DNA from: Rhodobacter sp.
GTDB taxonomy: Bacteria > Pseudomonadota > Alphaproteobacteria > Rhodobacterales > Rhodobacteraceae
Assembly (NCBI GenBank): GCA_003536295.1
Contig: DPZQ01000191.1
Span: 1 to 17,293 of the forward strand
Direction: 5' to 3'
Length of the DNA stretch: 17,293 nucleotides
Part shown: positions 6,432 through 13,889 of the stretch, in pieces
Layout of the letters: every line of letters starts with the position of its first letter
Numbering within the stretch: the first letter of the stretch is position 1
Program-made: the position numbers and the translations under genes
Notes under the pieces: generated by a model
Seen by the model: the letters and a program-made list of their open reading frames with translations, nothing else
Database searches by the model: none
Told to the model about the DNA's origin: nothing

Positions 6432-7706
6432 ATGACGACAACACTTAAAAACCAAGCACATCATCCAAAGTCTTCTGTTGATGTCTCCTATGATGTGGTG
6501 ATCGTGGGCGGTGGGGCCGCAGGCATTTCCACCGCAGCAAGCCTTTTGTCGCGCCAATCAAATCTGAATATCGCAATTCTCGACCCCGCCGACGTACATT
6601 ATTACCAACCTGGCTGGACAATGGTTGGTGGAGGCATTTTTTCCCCCAAATCCACCATTCGCACCATGTCATCTCTGATTCCATCAGGTGTTAAATGGAT
6701 TCAAGCCGCGGTTGCGGCCTTTGACCCTGACAATAATGCCGTAGCGCTAGAAGATGGCCGTGCCATTGGTTATGTGCGTTTAGTAGTCTGCCCTGGGTTG
6801 GTATTGGATTGGAGCAAAGTTGAAGGGCTGAGCGCCACGCTGGGTAAAAATGGCGTCACCTCAAACTACCGTTATGACCTGGCACCCTATACATGGGATC
6901 TGGTCAAAAGTTTAAAATCAGGCCGCGCTGTCTTTACCCAACCGCCCATGCCGATCAAATGTGCGGGCGCTCCGCAAAAAGCTATGTATCTGTCGGCCGA
7001 TCACTGGCACCGCACAGGTGTACTTGGCGCAATCGACATCAATTTTCATAATGCTGGCGGTGTACTCTTCGGTGTAAAAGAATATGTACCTGCACTGATG
7101 TCTTATATTGAAAAATATAAAGTGAATCTCAATTACTTCCATTCGCTGAGCGCTATTGATGGGGCCGCGAAAAAAGCATGGTTCACAGTTGCAAAACCAG
7201 ACACCCCCGCCCAAACGGTCGAAGTTGAATTCGACATGATCCATGTTACACCCAACCAAACCGCGCCTGACTTTATTAAGCAATCGCCCCTTGCCGATCC
7301 CGCAGGTTGGGTGGATGTCGACCAAACCACTTTGCGCCATAGGTCCCATGATAATATCTGGTCATTGGGAGATGTGATGAATGCCCCCAATGCCAAAACC
7401 GCCGCTGCGGTGCGCAAACAAGCGCCAATTGTGGCTGAAAATATTGTGGCGGACATTAAAAGCCAAAGCCATATCTTCCATTATGATGGCTATGGATCGT
7501 GCCCATTGACGGTTGAGCGCGGCAAAATCGTTCTGGCCGAGTTTGGCTACGGCGGCAAATTATTGCCAAGCTTTCCAACTTGGATCAATGACGGTACCAA
7601 ACCTACGGCCTTAGCGTGGTTCTTAAAAGCAAAAATGTTGCCATGGATCTATTGGAATGGCATGCTACGAGGCAAAGAATGGATGGTAAAACCTAAAAAA
7701 GTATAG
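6432..7706 (+). CDS. sqr: Sulfide:quinone oxidoreductase, type II (SQOR-like)
   Basis: This 424-residue flavoprotein is predicted to oxidise sulfide at the membrane and pass electrons to the quinone pool. An N-terminal dinucleotide-binding motif VIVGGGAAGIS (residues 24-34) binds FAD. The second FAD-binding region is WSLGDVMNAPNAKTAAAVRKQ (split here as WSLGDVMNAPN, 310-320, and AKTAAAVRKQ, 321-330). Two cysteines sit in the contexts of the redox pair of the mitochondrial enzyme: C177 in PIKCAGAPQK and C357 in YGSCPLTV. C120 is the only other cysteine. These features place it with type II SQR rather than the three-cysteine type I enzymes. AGGAGA at 6421-6426 supports ATG 6432. It is transcribed away from tauA. 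A hairpin follows the stop. A related flavoprotein reductase is less likely given both cysteine motifs. Confidence 0.9.
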   Translation: MTTTLKNQAHHPKSSVDVSYDVVIVGGGAAGISTAASLLSRQSNLNIAILDPADVHYYQPGWTMVGGGIFSPKSTIRTMSSLIPSGVKWIQAAVAAFDPDNNAVALEDGRAIGYVRLVVCPGLVLDWSKVEGLSATLGKNGVTSNYRYDLAPYTWDLVKSLKSGRAVFTQPPMPIKCAGAPQKAMYLSADHWHRTGVLGAIDINFHNAGGVLFGVKEYVPALMSYIEKYKVNLNYFHSLSAIDGAAKKAWFTVAKPDTPAQTVEVEFDMIHVTPNQTAPDFIKQSPLADPAGWVDVDQTTLRHRSHDNIWSLGDVMNAPNAKTAAAVRKQAPIVAENIVADIKSQSHIFHYDGYGSCPLTVERGKIVLAEFGYGGKLLPSFPTWINDGTKPTALAWFLKAKMLPWIYWNGMLRGKEWMVKPKKV

Positions 7707-7710
7707 CACC

Positions 7711-7740
7711 AAAGGGCCTGACATCATGGCGGCCCCTTTT
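7711..7740 (+). terminator. Probable terminator after sqr
   Basis: AAAGGGCC (7711-7718) can pair with GGCCCCTTT (7731-7739) around a 12-base loop with one bulge, and the stem ends in TTTT. It begins 5 bases after the sqr stop. It is moderate in strength and may allow some read-through into the EamA gene. Confidence 0.55.
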
Positions 7741-7775
7741 CATCTGGCGGGGCCTTGGACAGTTAAGGACCCTTT

Positions 7776-8675
7776 ATGCGCCCCATTATCCCCAACTTGC
7801 GTAAAAATGGCATCTTTTTGGCCCTTTTGGGTGCCACCATTTTGGCCCCCGACTCGTTGCTTATGCGCCTTTCAGGACTAAGCGGGCCTAATATGCTATT
7901 TTGGCGGGGCCTATGTAGTGGCATAGTCTATATTGGTGTTTGGGTGTTCTTCGAAAAGCCCCACCTTAGACAGATTTTGCGCCCCTTTAGTGCAAGTATA
8001 TTTTGGTTCTTGATTGCCTTCCAGGTGGTAAATGGCGCGGGTTTTACCATTGGCATTGCCAATGCGCCCGTCAGTTCGGTATTATTGGGCGTTGCCACGA
8101 TGCCTTTGATGGCGGCGGTTTTGAGCGCTATTTTTTTGAATGAGAAACTCACCCTACGTCTAACCGTCACAATTGGCTTCGTTTTGGCTGGTTTAACCTT
8201 GGCGATGGCCAATAAAGACGGTGGGGCCTTGGCACTTGACCGTTCAACCGCCTTTGGCGCTTTGTGCGGCCTTGCCGTTGCCATTAGCTTAGCCGCGAAT
8301 TTCGTAATCGTACGCAAAAATAGAGATTTGCCATTTCCATTGGGAATGGGCTTGGGTGCGATTTTGGCGGGTCTTTTAGGCCTATGGATGACGCAGACCA
8401 CTCCATTTGCAGATCTAGGATCGGTATTGATTATTGCAGTTACTGGGGCTGTGATCGTACCCTGTTCATTGTTTTTACTAACATTATCATCACGATACAC
8501 AAGTGCGTCGAACGTTAGTTTAATAATGTTGCTAGAAACGATTCTGGGTCCCATTTGGGTCTGGGCCTTTTTGGGAGAAAGCCCAACAAGCTTTATGCTG
8601 GCAGGTGGCAGCCTTGTAGTAACAACCCTGGTGTTTTATTTACGTAACAGTGGCACCATTAAAACCCGCCTCTAG
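7776..8675 (+). CDS. DMT superfamily (EamA) transporter
   Basis: This 299-residue protein is almost entirely hydrophobic, with about ten predicted helices arranged as two EamA halves (roughly residues 12-143 and 157-291). Typical family features are FWRGL near residue 42, APVSSVLLGVATMPLMAAVLSAIFL before the glutamate of LNEKLT (short pieces of a helix pair), and the matching LLETILGPIWVW...GESPT in the second half. EamA proteins export or exchange metabolites such as amino acids. The substrate here cannot be told. AAGGA at 7764-7768 supports ATG 7776. It follows sqr by 69 bases with a possible terminator between, and ends 2 bases from the stop of the convergent 81-residue gene. Confidence 0.87.
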   Translation: MRPIIPNLRKNGIFLALLGATILAPDSLLMRLSGLSGPNMLFWRGLCSGIVYIGVWVFFEKPHLRQILRPFSASIFWFLIAFQVVNGAGFTIGIANAPVSSVLLGVATMPLMAAVLSAIFLNEKLTLRLTVTIGFVLAGLTLAMANKDGGALALDRSTAFGALCGLAVAISLAANFVIVRKNRDLPFPLGMGLGAILAGLLGLWMTQTTPFADLGSVLIIAVTGAVIVPCSLFLLTLSSRYTSASNVSLIMLLETILGPIWVWAFLGESPTSFMLAGGSLVVTTLVFYLRNSGTIKTRL

Positions 8676-8677
8676 AC

Positions 8678-8923
8678 TCAGCCTGCGCTTAATTCCATAG
8701 TAATATGTTGTTCTTGCGTTTTTTCGATCAAAAACTCTAACACATTGGTGCTTTCTAGGGCCGATTTCAAAATTGCATTGATGACAGGCTCACTAGGCGC
8801 AACGTTCAAAACGTTAAAAATCATGCGCTTAGTATCAGCAATTTCAAAAACAACTTCTAGCCCCCCCGCACGGTTTGTGCGACATCCGAGGAAGTATCTT
8901 CCATTCTCACTATGATAAGCCAT
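8678..8923 (-). CDS. Hypothetical protein, 81 residues
   Basis: I do not recognise this protein. It has no signal peptide or membrane helix. It starts MAYHSENGRYFLGCR, contains one cysteine (C14), and has a mixed strand/helix composition with an acidic, helix-like C-terminal half (LESTNVLEFLIEKTQEQ). An AAAAGGA ribosome site lies 7 bases before ATG 8923, and the frame is placed cleanly between neighbours, two bases from the EamA stop, which favours a real gene. It could be a small soluble roseobacter-specific protein. Confidence 0.6.
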   Translation of the reverse strand: MAYHSENGRYFLGCRTNRAGGLEVVFEIADTKRMIFNVLNVAPSEPVINAILKSALESTNVLEFLIEKTQEQHITMELSAG

Positions 8924-8981
8924 AACGAATCCTTTTCAATAAACTTAATCAGGCGCTCGCAGGGGGGCAAACACCAGAACG

Positions 8982-9004
8982 AAAAGGCTACACACAGCTT
9001 TTTG
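8982..9004 (-). terminator. Weak hairpin with T-run after the glutamine synthetase-like gene
   Basis: AAAAGGCT (8982-8989) and AGCTTTTT (8997-9004 approximately) pair with one bulged base, and on the minus strand the stem is followed by TTTTCG. It lies about 50 bases after the stop at 9053. The stem is short and AT-rich, so this is only a possible terminator. Confidence 0.3.
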
Positions 9005-9052
9005 TATTATTATGTTACATAAACACCACATATGGATGAAAGATTATCTACC

Positions 9053-10429
9053 CTATACGATAAACCCGTAAAGATCCCATTCGGCATCGGTGACTTCTTG
9101 TGTCATTTTAATATATTCAGACCGTTTTACAGCAACAAAACCCTTATGCAACACATCGCCCAAAACGGCGCGCATAAAGGGGGAATCGTTGCAAAGATCA
9201 ATTGAATCCAACCAGCTGCGCGGCATCTCGCGCGTGGCACTTGCGCCATAGGTGCTTCCTTCGACGGGGGGGCCGGGATCAATTTGACGGGTTATCCCCT
9301 CAAGCGCGCCAGCCAAGGTGACGGCCCCGACCAGATAGGGATTAGCATCAACCCCCGCCAGTCGATGTTCGAAATGGCGCGAAGCTGCAGAGCCGGCAGG
9401 AACACGCAGCGCCACAGTTCGGTTTTCAATGCCCCAGCTGTTATTGGCAGGCGAATAGATTGCTGACGAGAAACGCCGCCAAGAGTTCAAAAACGGTGCT
9501 AAAACCAACATAGATTCAGCCATACTATGGCGAATACCACCGATAGCGTAACGCATGACGGGCGATAACTCTCCCGATGGCAGGTCGGCAAAGACATTGT
9601 TCCCCGTCACGTCATTCAACGATAAATGCAAATGCATACCCGATCCCGCCGACTGACCAAACGGCTTAGCCATAAAGCAGGCCTCCATATCAAAACGCCG
9701 CGCGGTACTGCGGATTAGACGTTTTGCGGTGATCACATCATCGGCGGCGTGCAGCAAGTCACGATAGCGCAACGTGAATTCATATTGCCCCGCGGCATAT
9801 TCGGAAATCACCGTTTCCAGAGGGATCCCAAGGGTTTTTGCCCCTTGGTAAATCGCGTCTAGAAATGGAGACATCTCGTCTAGTTCATCCACGGACATAG
9901 TGTTTGTATGCAAATGGCGTCTTTTGCTCATCGCATAGCGAGCGGGCTGTTTGCGCCCGCGGTTATCGTTTTCGCGATCAACCAGATAAAACTCAATTTC
10001 CAAAGCACCCATCGGCGTAAAGCCCATCTCGCGTGCGCGCACAACTTGACGCACCAAAGCGTGGCGCGGCTCGGCGGCGTTTGGTTCGCCGTTCGGGTCC
10101 CACATGCTGACCAAAACATGACCCCGCCCCGTAGCTGGCATAAATCCCAAAGTCCCCGCTAAGGGCCAACAGCGAGAGTCCCCCCCACCATCTTTAAGCA
10201 CCAGGCCGGTTTCATCGACATCATCGCCTGCTATATCTTGTGCAAATAGCGACGCAGGCATGCCTCGCCCTGAAGCAAAAAGCGGTTCTAATTCGTGACG
10301 CCTGATAATTTTACCACGTCCAATACCTTGACTGTCGGTAAGCACAACATCGATTCCCTCGACCTCCGGATAGGCCGCCAAAAAGGCCAGAGCTTCGCTT
10401 AGGTCAGCTGTGCCAGGAAATTTTGTCAT
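9053..10429 (-). CDS. Glutamine synthetase family protein, gamma-glutamylputrescine synthetase-like
   Basis: This 458-residue cytoplasmic enzyme belongs to the type I glutamine synthetase superfamily, PuuA-like branch, which uses ATP to join glutamate to an amine such as putrescine. Metal and glutamate motifs are in place: ALEIEFYLV (143-150, E144 and E146 as metal ligands), ISEYAAGQYEFTLRY (208-222), the ATP/glutamate motif KPFGQSAGSGMHLHLS (255-270), ENRTVALRVP (335-344) and EHRLAGVDANPYL (354-366). The N-terminal domain GIDVVLTDSQGIGRGK is typical. No other puu genes (oxidase, dehydrogenase, hydrolase) adjoin it, so the amine is unknown. It could equally act on ethanolamine or another monoamine. 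ATG 10429 has only a weak AGAGAC site; an ATG at 10433 is out of frame. It lies 80 bases after the MATE gene on the same strand. Confidence 0.85.
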   Translation of the reverse strand: MTKFPGTADLSEALAFLAAYPEVEGIDVVLTDSQGIGRGKIIRRHELEPLFASGRGMPASLFAQDIAGDDVDETGLVLKDGGGDSRCWPLAGTLGFMPATGRGHVLVSMWDPNGEPNAAEPRHALVRQVVRAREMGFTPMGALEIEFYLVDRENDNRGRKQPARYAMSKRRHLHTNTMSVDELDEMSPFLDAIYQGAKTLGIPLETVISEYAAGQYEFTLRYRDLLHAADDVITAKRLIRSTARRFDMEACFMAKPFGQSAGSGMHLHLSLNDVTGNNVFADLPSGELSPVMRYAIGGIRHSMAESMLVLAPFLNSWRRFSSAIYSPANNSWGIENRTVALRVPAGSAASRHFEHRLAGVDANPYLVGAVTLAGALEGITRQIDPGPPVEGSTYGASATREMPRSWLDSIDLCNDSPFMRAVLGDVLHKGFVAVKRSEYIKMTQEVTDAEWDLYGFIV

Positions 10430-10509
10430 GCATGTCTCTTTCTGCGATGTTTTTTTCTTTTGCCACTCTTACCCAGAATTGCCAATGCCTTACAGGGGGC
10501 TTTCAAGGG

Positions 10510-11847
10510 TTACGGCTGAGTGAGTGATTTTTCTAACCGAGGATAGCGCACCCCAAGGGTCACGGCGCGTGCCACAAAGGAAATAAGAAGTGCGCACCAA
10601 AGCCCGTAATTGCCAAACTGCCCCACCAAAAGCACCGCACAAACCGCGTAGATCACCAAGCTGATCGCCATCATATCGCGCATATCCCTTGAGCGCGTGG
10701 CCCCGATAAAAATTCCATCTAACATCCAAGGAATAATCCCCACCAAAGGGGCAGCCACTATAAAGGGCGCGTAAAGGGCGGCAGCGGATTGCACCGAGGG
10801 GGATTTTGCCATCAGGGCAATGATCTGCGGGCTAAAGCAATAAAAAACCACCGCCAGAACCGCGCAAAGCCCCAAGCCCCAAGCCAATGTCATCGTGCAA
10901 GAGCGGCGCAGCAACACACGATCACCACGCCCAATGGCTTGGCCCACCAATGTCTCGGCCGCAAAGGCGAAACCATCAAGCCCGTAGGCGGTGATATGTA
11001 AGAACTGAAGCAAAATATGATTTGCGGCCAGCGTCTCATCCCCGAAATCCGCACCCCACAGGATGAATGAGACGAAAATCGCCTCCAACATCAAAGACCG
11101 CAACAAAATATCACGGTTCACAGTAAACATTGCACGCAACCGCCCAAGGTCAAACACCTGCGCCCAGTCGCGCCCAAGGTTGGGCCAAATGCCCGCGCGG
11201 CAAAGCCAAAGCCCTAAACCAAGCCCCGTCCATTCAGCGGTAAAGGTAGCCCAAGCCACCCCTTCTGCACCAAGCCCTAAGCCCAACACAAACCATAAAT
11301 CCAAGACCACATTCAGGCCATTCATCCAAAGTTGCAGCATTAAAACCGCGCGCGTGCGCTCTTGCCCTATAAGCCAGCCCGTGACACCGTAAAGCGCAAT
11401 CAATGCAGGAGCACTAAAGACGCGAATGCCCATATAGGCCTGTGCCAGATTTTCAACGGGCGCCGAGGCGGGTGACAGGGCAAAGGCAAGTGCAAATAGC
11501 GGCTCCTTGAGCAAAATAACTACCAGCCCCGCAACAAAACCAATAGCCAAGACCCGCAACAAATAGGCCGCCATTTCGCGCAGGTCACCACGGCCAAAAG
11601 CTTGGGCAACAAAGCCCGTCGTGCCCATGCGCAAAAAGCCAAACATCCAATATAGTGCGGTTAAAATCGTCGCGCCAATGCCCACCGCACCAATGGTGAC
11701 TGCATCGCCCAATTGTCCCACCACCGCCGTATCAACCGCGCCCAAAATGGGAATGGTGACATTCGCAAGGACGATGGGCAAAGCAATGCGCAGCACGCGA
11801 CGATGCGTGATTTGGGTTTTAACAAGGGGTGACGATTTAGGGGTCAT
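10510..11847 (-). CDS. MATE family efflux transporter (DinF/NorM-like)
   Basis: This protein of about 445 residues has twelve predicted membrane helices in two similar halves, as in MATE exporters, which drive out cationic compounds in exchange for Na+ or H+. The first half opens with LRIALPIVLANVTIPILGAVDTAVVGQLG, of which the segment PILGAVDTAVVG (near residues 30-41) is the typical helix 1-2 signature, followed by MFGFLRMGTTGFVAQAFG. The second half has the matching GFAFAAETLVGQAIGRGD. The DinF-like subgroup is suggested by these motifs. I chose ATG 11847 over the in-frame TTG three codons upstream. The ribosome site is weak (GGAT). It follows the YqaA-like gene by 23 bases, so they are probably co-transcribed. 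The substrate is unknown. Confidence 0.88.
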   Translation of the reverse strand: MTPKSSPLVKTQITHRRVLRIALPIVLANVTIPILGAVDTAVVGQLGDAVTIGAVGIGATILTALYWMFGFLRMGTTGFVAQAFGRGDLREMAAYLLRVLAIGFVAGLVVILLKEPLFALAFALSPASAPVENLAQAYMGIRVFSAPALIALYGVTGWLIGQERTRAVLMLQLWMNGLNVVLDLWFVLGLGLGAEGVAWATFTAEWTGLGLGLWLCRAGIWPNLGRDWAQVFDLGRLRAMFTVNRDILLRSLMLEAIFVSFILWGADFGDETLAANHILLQFLHITAYGLDGFAFAAETLVGQAIGRGDRVLLRRSCTMTLAWGLGLCAVLAVVFYCFSPQIIALMAKSPSVQSAAALYAPFIVAAPLVGIIPWMLDGIFIGATRSRDMRDMMAISLVIYAVCAVLLVGQFGNYGLWCALLISFVARAVTLGVRYPRLEKSLTQP

Positions 11848-11870
11848 GATATCCAATCAGATAGCAGCAC

Positions 11871-12296
11871 TTAACCCAGCGACGAAAGCGTCATTAAGAC
11901 CAACGCATATCGCAAGGATTTTCCCACAAGAACAAGCACAAAAAACGGTAAAAGCCGCACTTTTGCCAATCCAGCCACCAGTGTCAGAGGGTCGCCAATC
12001 ACTGGCACCCATGAAAAAAGTAAACACCAAATACCGTAGCGTTCAAACCAACGGGCAGCGCGCTGCATATAGGGGCTTTGAGCGTCACGCGGTTTTTGTG
12101 GCCAATAATAACCCATACCCCAATTGACCACAGCGCCCAAAACATTGCCCAAGATCGCCACACTTAGTGCCAAGATCCACTGTGTTTGCCCTGACAAAAC
12201 CACCGCCACCAAAGCCGCCTCAGATGTGCCAGGCAGCAATGTAGCCGAGCTAAAGGCTGACGCAAATAGCGCGGATAAAAGCCAAATTTCTGCCAT
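11871..12296 (-). CDS. YqaA/DedA-type small membrane protein (SNARE-associated/VTT domain)
   Basis: This 141-residue inner-membrane protein has about four hydrophobic segments. The features are an N-terminal SSATLLPGTSEAAL (the hairpin-loop part of the DedA fold), a glycine-rich GNVLGAVVNWGMGY, RYGIWCLLFSWVPVIGDPLTLVAGL, and a C-terminal FFVLVLVGKSLRYALV. The order matches E. coli YqaA rather than longer DedA proteins. DedA relatives help with membrane lipid carrier traffic, but for YqaA the role is not known. ATG 12296 is preceded by a GGGGGG stretch. The MATE gene follows closely. Confidence 0.8.
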   Translation of the reverse strand: MAEIWLLSALFASAFSSATLLPGTSEAALVAVVLSGQTQWILALSVAILGNVLGAVVNWGMGYYWPQKPRDAQSPYMQRAARWFERYGIWCLLFSWVPVIGDPLTLVAGLAKVRLLPFFVLVLVGKSLRYALVLMTLSSLG

Positions 12297-12418
12297 GCAC
12301 CCCCCAAACTTGCGCTCCTATAGCATGCAAGCCAAGCGGCGGCCAAGGTGGCATGTGCATTTGCGCTAGACATCCGCCAAAAAGCCGGCACACTACCCCT
12401 ACATAAAAGGGTATATAT

Positions 12419-12841
12419 ATGCTGGTCATTGGCTTAAAATTTTTACATTTCTTGGCACTATTTGCCGCGGGCGGCTTAGGTATTGGTGGGGCTATTGTGC
12501 AATCAGCGCTCATCAAAGCGGGCCAAGCCCCTAGCGCCGCACTGGGTCGGGCATTGCGCCTTTTAAGCATTATAGGCCTGATCGCAATCGTAACGCTTTG
12601 GATCACAGGGGTTGGACTGGCACATGCGCTTCATGGCGGGCTAGGGATCAACACTGCATTTGGAATTAAGCTGGGGGGCGCAAGTTTGGTTTTGGCCAGC
12701 GCGGTCTTATCAAACCTGCATTTGGCCAAAGCCGCACGTCTAAGCCAAGCCCCTAACCGCGCCTATCTTAAACCTTTGATGACGCTTAGTCGTTTGGGTT
12801 TGGTTGTTGCATTGGTGGCAGTTGCGGCTGCCTTTCGCTAA
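12419..12841 (+). CDS. Small integral membrane protein of unknown function, 140 residues
   Basis: The protein has four predicted membrane helices (about residues 4-28, 43-67, 77-98 and 119-138), a glycine-rich first helix (LFAAGGLGIGGAI) and a basic C-terminal region. It resembles the CopD/DUF2269-like type of small alphaproteobacterial membrane proteins in shape, but I cannot assign a family with certainty. An AAGGG ribosome site (12407-12411) supports ATG 12419. It is divergent from the YqaA-like gene and its last 56 bases overlap the 3' end of oxyR tail to tail. Confidence 0.72.
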   Translation: MLVIGLKFLHFLALFAAGGLGIGGAIVQSALIKAGQAPSAALGRALRLLSIIGLIAIVTLWITGVGLAHALHGGLGINTAFGIKLGGASLVLASAVLSNLHLAKAARLSQAPNRAYLKPLMTLSRLGLVVALVAVAAAFR

Positions 12842-13754
12842 CAGATTGGCCGTTTTCGCCTAAAAGCGCTTCCCCCGCTTGACGAATGATCTGTGCAATG
12901 TGCAAAAACTCCTTTGCCATGGGGCTGGCCTTTCGCCAAATCATCCCGATGGTGCGTTGGGGTTCGGGCTTCGCAAAACGCCCAAGGCTGACCTGCGCAG
13001 AGCGCGTCTCGACCCCGATGGCCATTTCGGGAATAAGCGTGACCCCAATCCCAGATGCGACCATTTGCACCAAAGTCGACAACGAACTGCCGTCCAAAAG
13101 TTCGCGAGGGGCGGCATCTTTCACTTGGCAAAATGCTAAAGCCTGATCGCGAAAACAATGGCCTTCTTCCAATAAAAGAAGTCGCAATTCGCGCAAAGTT
13201 TCAATCTTTGGTACAGGCCGATCAGCAAAGTCGATGGGCCGCACGAGCACAAAAGATTCCGTAAAAAGCGCAGTTTCGCTAAAGGCGGGTTCAGAAATGG
13301 GCAGGGCAACAAGGGCCGCGTCCAACCGGCCCTCCAAGAGCTCGACAATCAGTTTTGGGGTGACCGTCTCACGCACATGCAGATCAACTCCAGCGTAAAG
13401 CGTCATCATCGGCCCGATGATGCGAGGCAAAAGATAGGGGGCGATGGTGGGAATAACCCCCAAACGTAAGCGCCCAAGGGGAGTGAGGCGGGCTGCTTGG
13501 GCCAGTTCTTCCACCTCTTGAACGGCGCGTAAAATAGCTACGGCGGAGCTGCGGAGATCTTGCCCAAAGGCGGTCAAGCGCACCTCTTTTGGTCCGCGTT
13601 CAAACAAGGGCAGGCCAAGCTCGCCCTCAAGGTCTTTAATTTGCATCGATAAGGCGGGCTGAGAAATCGCACAGGCTGCCGCGGCATGGCCAAAATGCCC
13701 ATGCCGCGCCAAAGCTTCGAAATAGCGGAATTGTTTAAGGGTCAGGTTGTTCAT
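12786..13754 (-). CDS. oxyR: Hydrogen peroxide-sensing LysR-type regulator OxyR
   Basis: This 322-residue LysR-family protein has a winged helix-turn-helix at about residues 19-65 (HFGHAAAACAISQPALSMQI). The regulatory domain holds LLEEGHCFRDQALAFC with C200 and C209 in the positions of the redox pair C199/C208 of E. coli OxyR, so a disulfide switch on peroxide is expected. It is divergent from katG, the usual partner. A palindrome CTTAT-N7-ATAAG lies right upstream of its start codon, consistent with self-repression and activation of katG. The C-terminal tail past residue 303 is hydrophilic and rich in Q and P; it is encoded in DNA overlapping the convergent membrane-protein gene. E. coli OxyR is about 305 residues, so a tail of some 17 residues is extra. 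ATG 13754 begins the conserved N-terminus MNNLTLKQFRYF. Confidence 0.94.
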   Translation of the reverse strand: MNNLTLKQFRYFEALARHGHFGHAAAACAISQPALSMQIKDLEGELGLPLFERGPKEVRLTAFGQDLRSSAVAILRAVQEVEELAQAARLTPLGRLRLGVIPTIAPYLLPRIIGPMMTLYAGVDLHVRETVTPKLIVELLEGRLDAALVALPISEPAFSETALFTESFVLVRPIDFADRPVPKIETLRELRLLLLEEGHCFRDQALAFCQVKDAAPRELLDGSSLSTLVQMVASGIGVTLIPEMAIGVETRSAQVSLGRFAKPEPQRTIGMIWRKASPMAKEFLHIAQIIRQAGEALLGENGQSVSERQPQLPPMQQPNPND

Positions 13755-13793
13755 AAGTTAATCTTATCGCACTCATAAGAAAATACAACTTAA
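13753..13793. promoter_or_regulatory. Candidate OxyR-binding palindrome in the oxyR-katG gap
   Basis: CTTAT (13763-13767) and ATAAG (13775-13779) form an inverted repeat with 7 bases between, and it includes the LysR T-N11-A core. Two further partial half-sites flank it: ATAAG (13753-13757), overlapping the oxyR start codon, and CTTAA (13789-13793). The tetrad pattern with short spacing agrees with OxyR sites, which use four contact elements. It lies 110-140 bases upstream of the katG start. Confidence 0.6.
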
Positions 13794-13889
13794 CCTAATC
13801 GAGTTTCTTTGATAAGCCCCAAGTCAAGAAAGCAAAGCCCCCTTTTTTGGCACGCTTTTTCCCGATTTCAGCAATCAACGGAGCTTACA

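Noticed and set aside
7928..8554. Open frame of 208 codons opposite the EamA gene
   Set aside because: It mirrors a strongly hydrophobic gene, so its product is a run of basic residues and threonines without a recognisable fold or a ribosome site.
11848..11856. TTG start three codons upstream in the MATE gene
   Set aside because: An ATG is available at 11847 and the extra codons add nothing to the conserved protein.
12250..12606. 118-codon frame crossing the divergent gap and overlapping the YqaA-like and 140-residue membrane genes
   Set aside because: It overlaps two better supported genes and has a low-complexity product without motifs.
13809..13889. N-terminal extension of KatG by 27 residues
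   Set aside because: No ribosome site before ATG 13809, whereas ATG 13890 has one and begins a normal KatG N-terminus. The region is better explained as katG leader.
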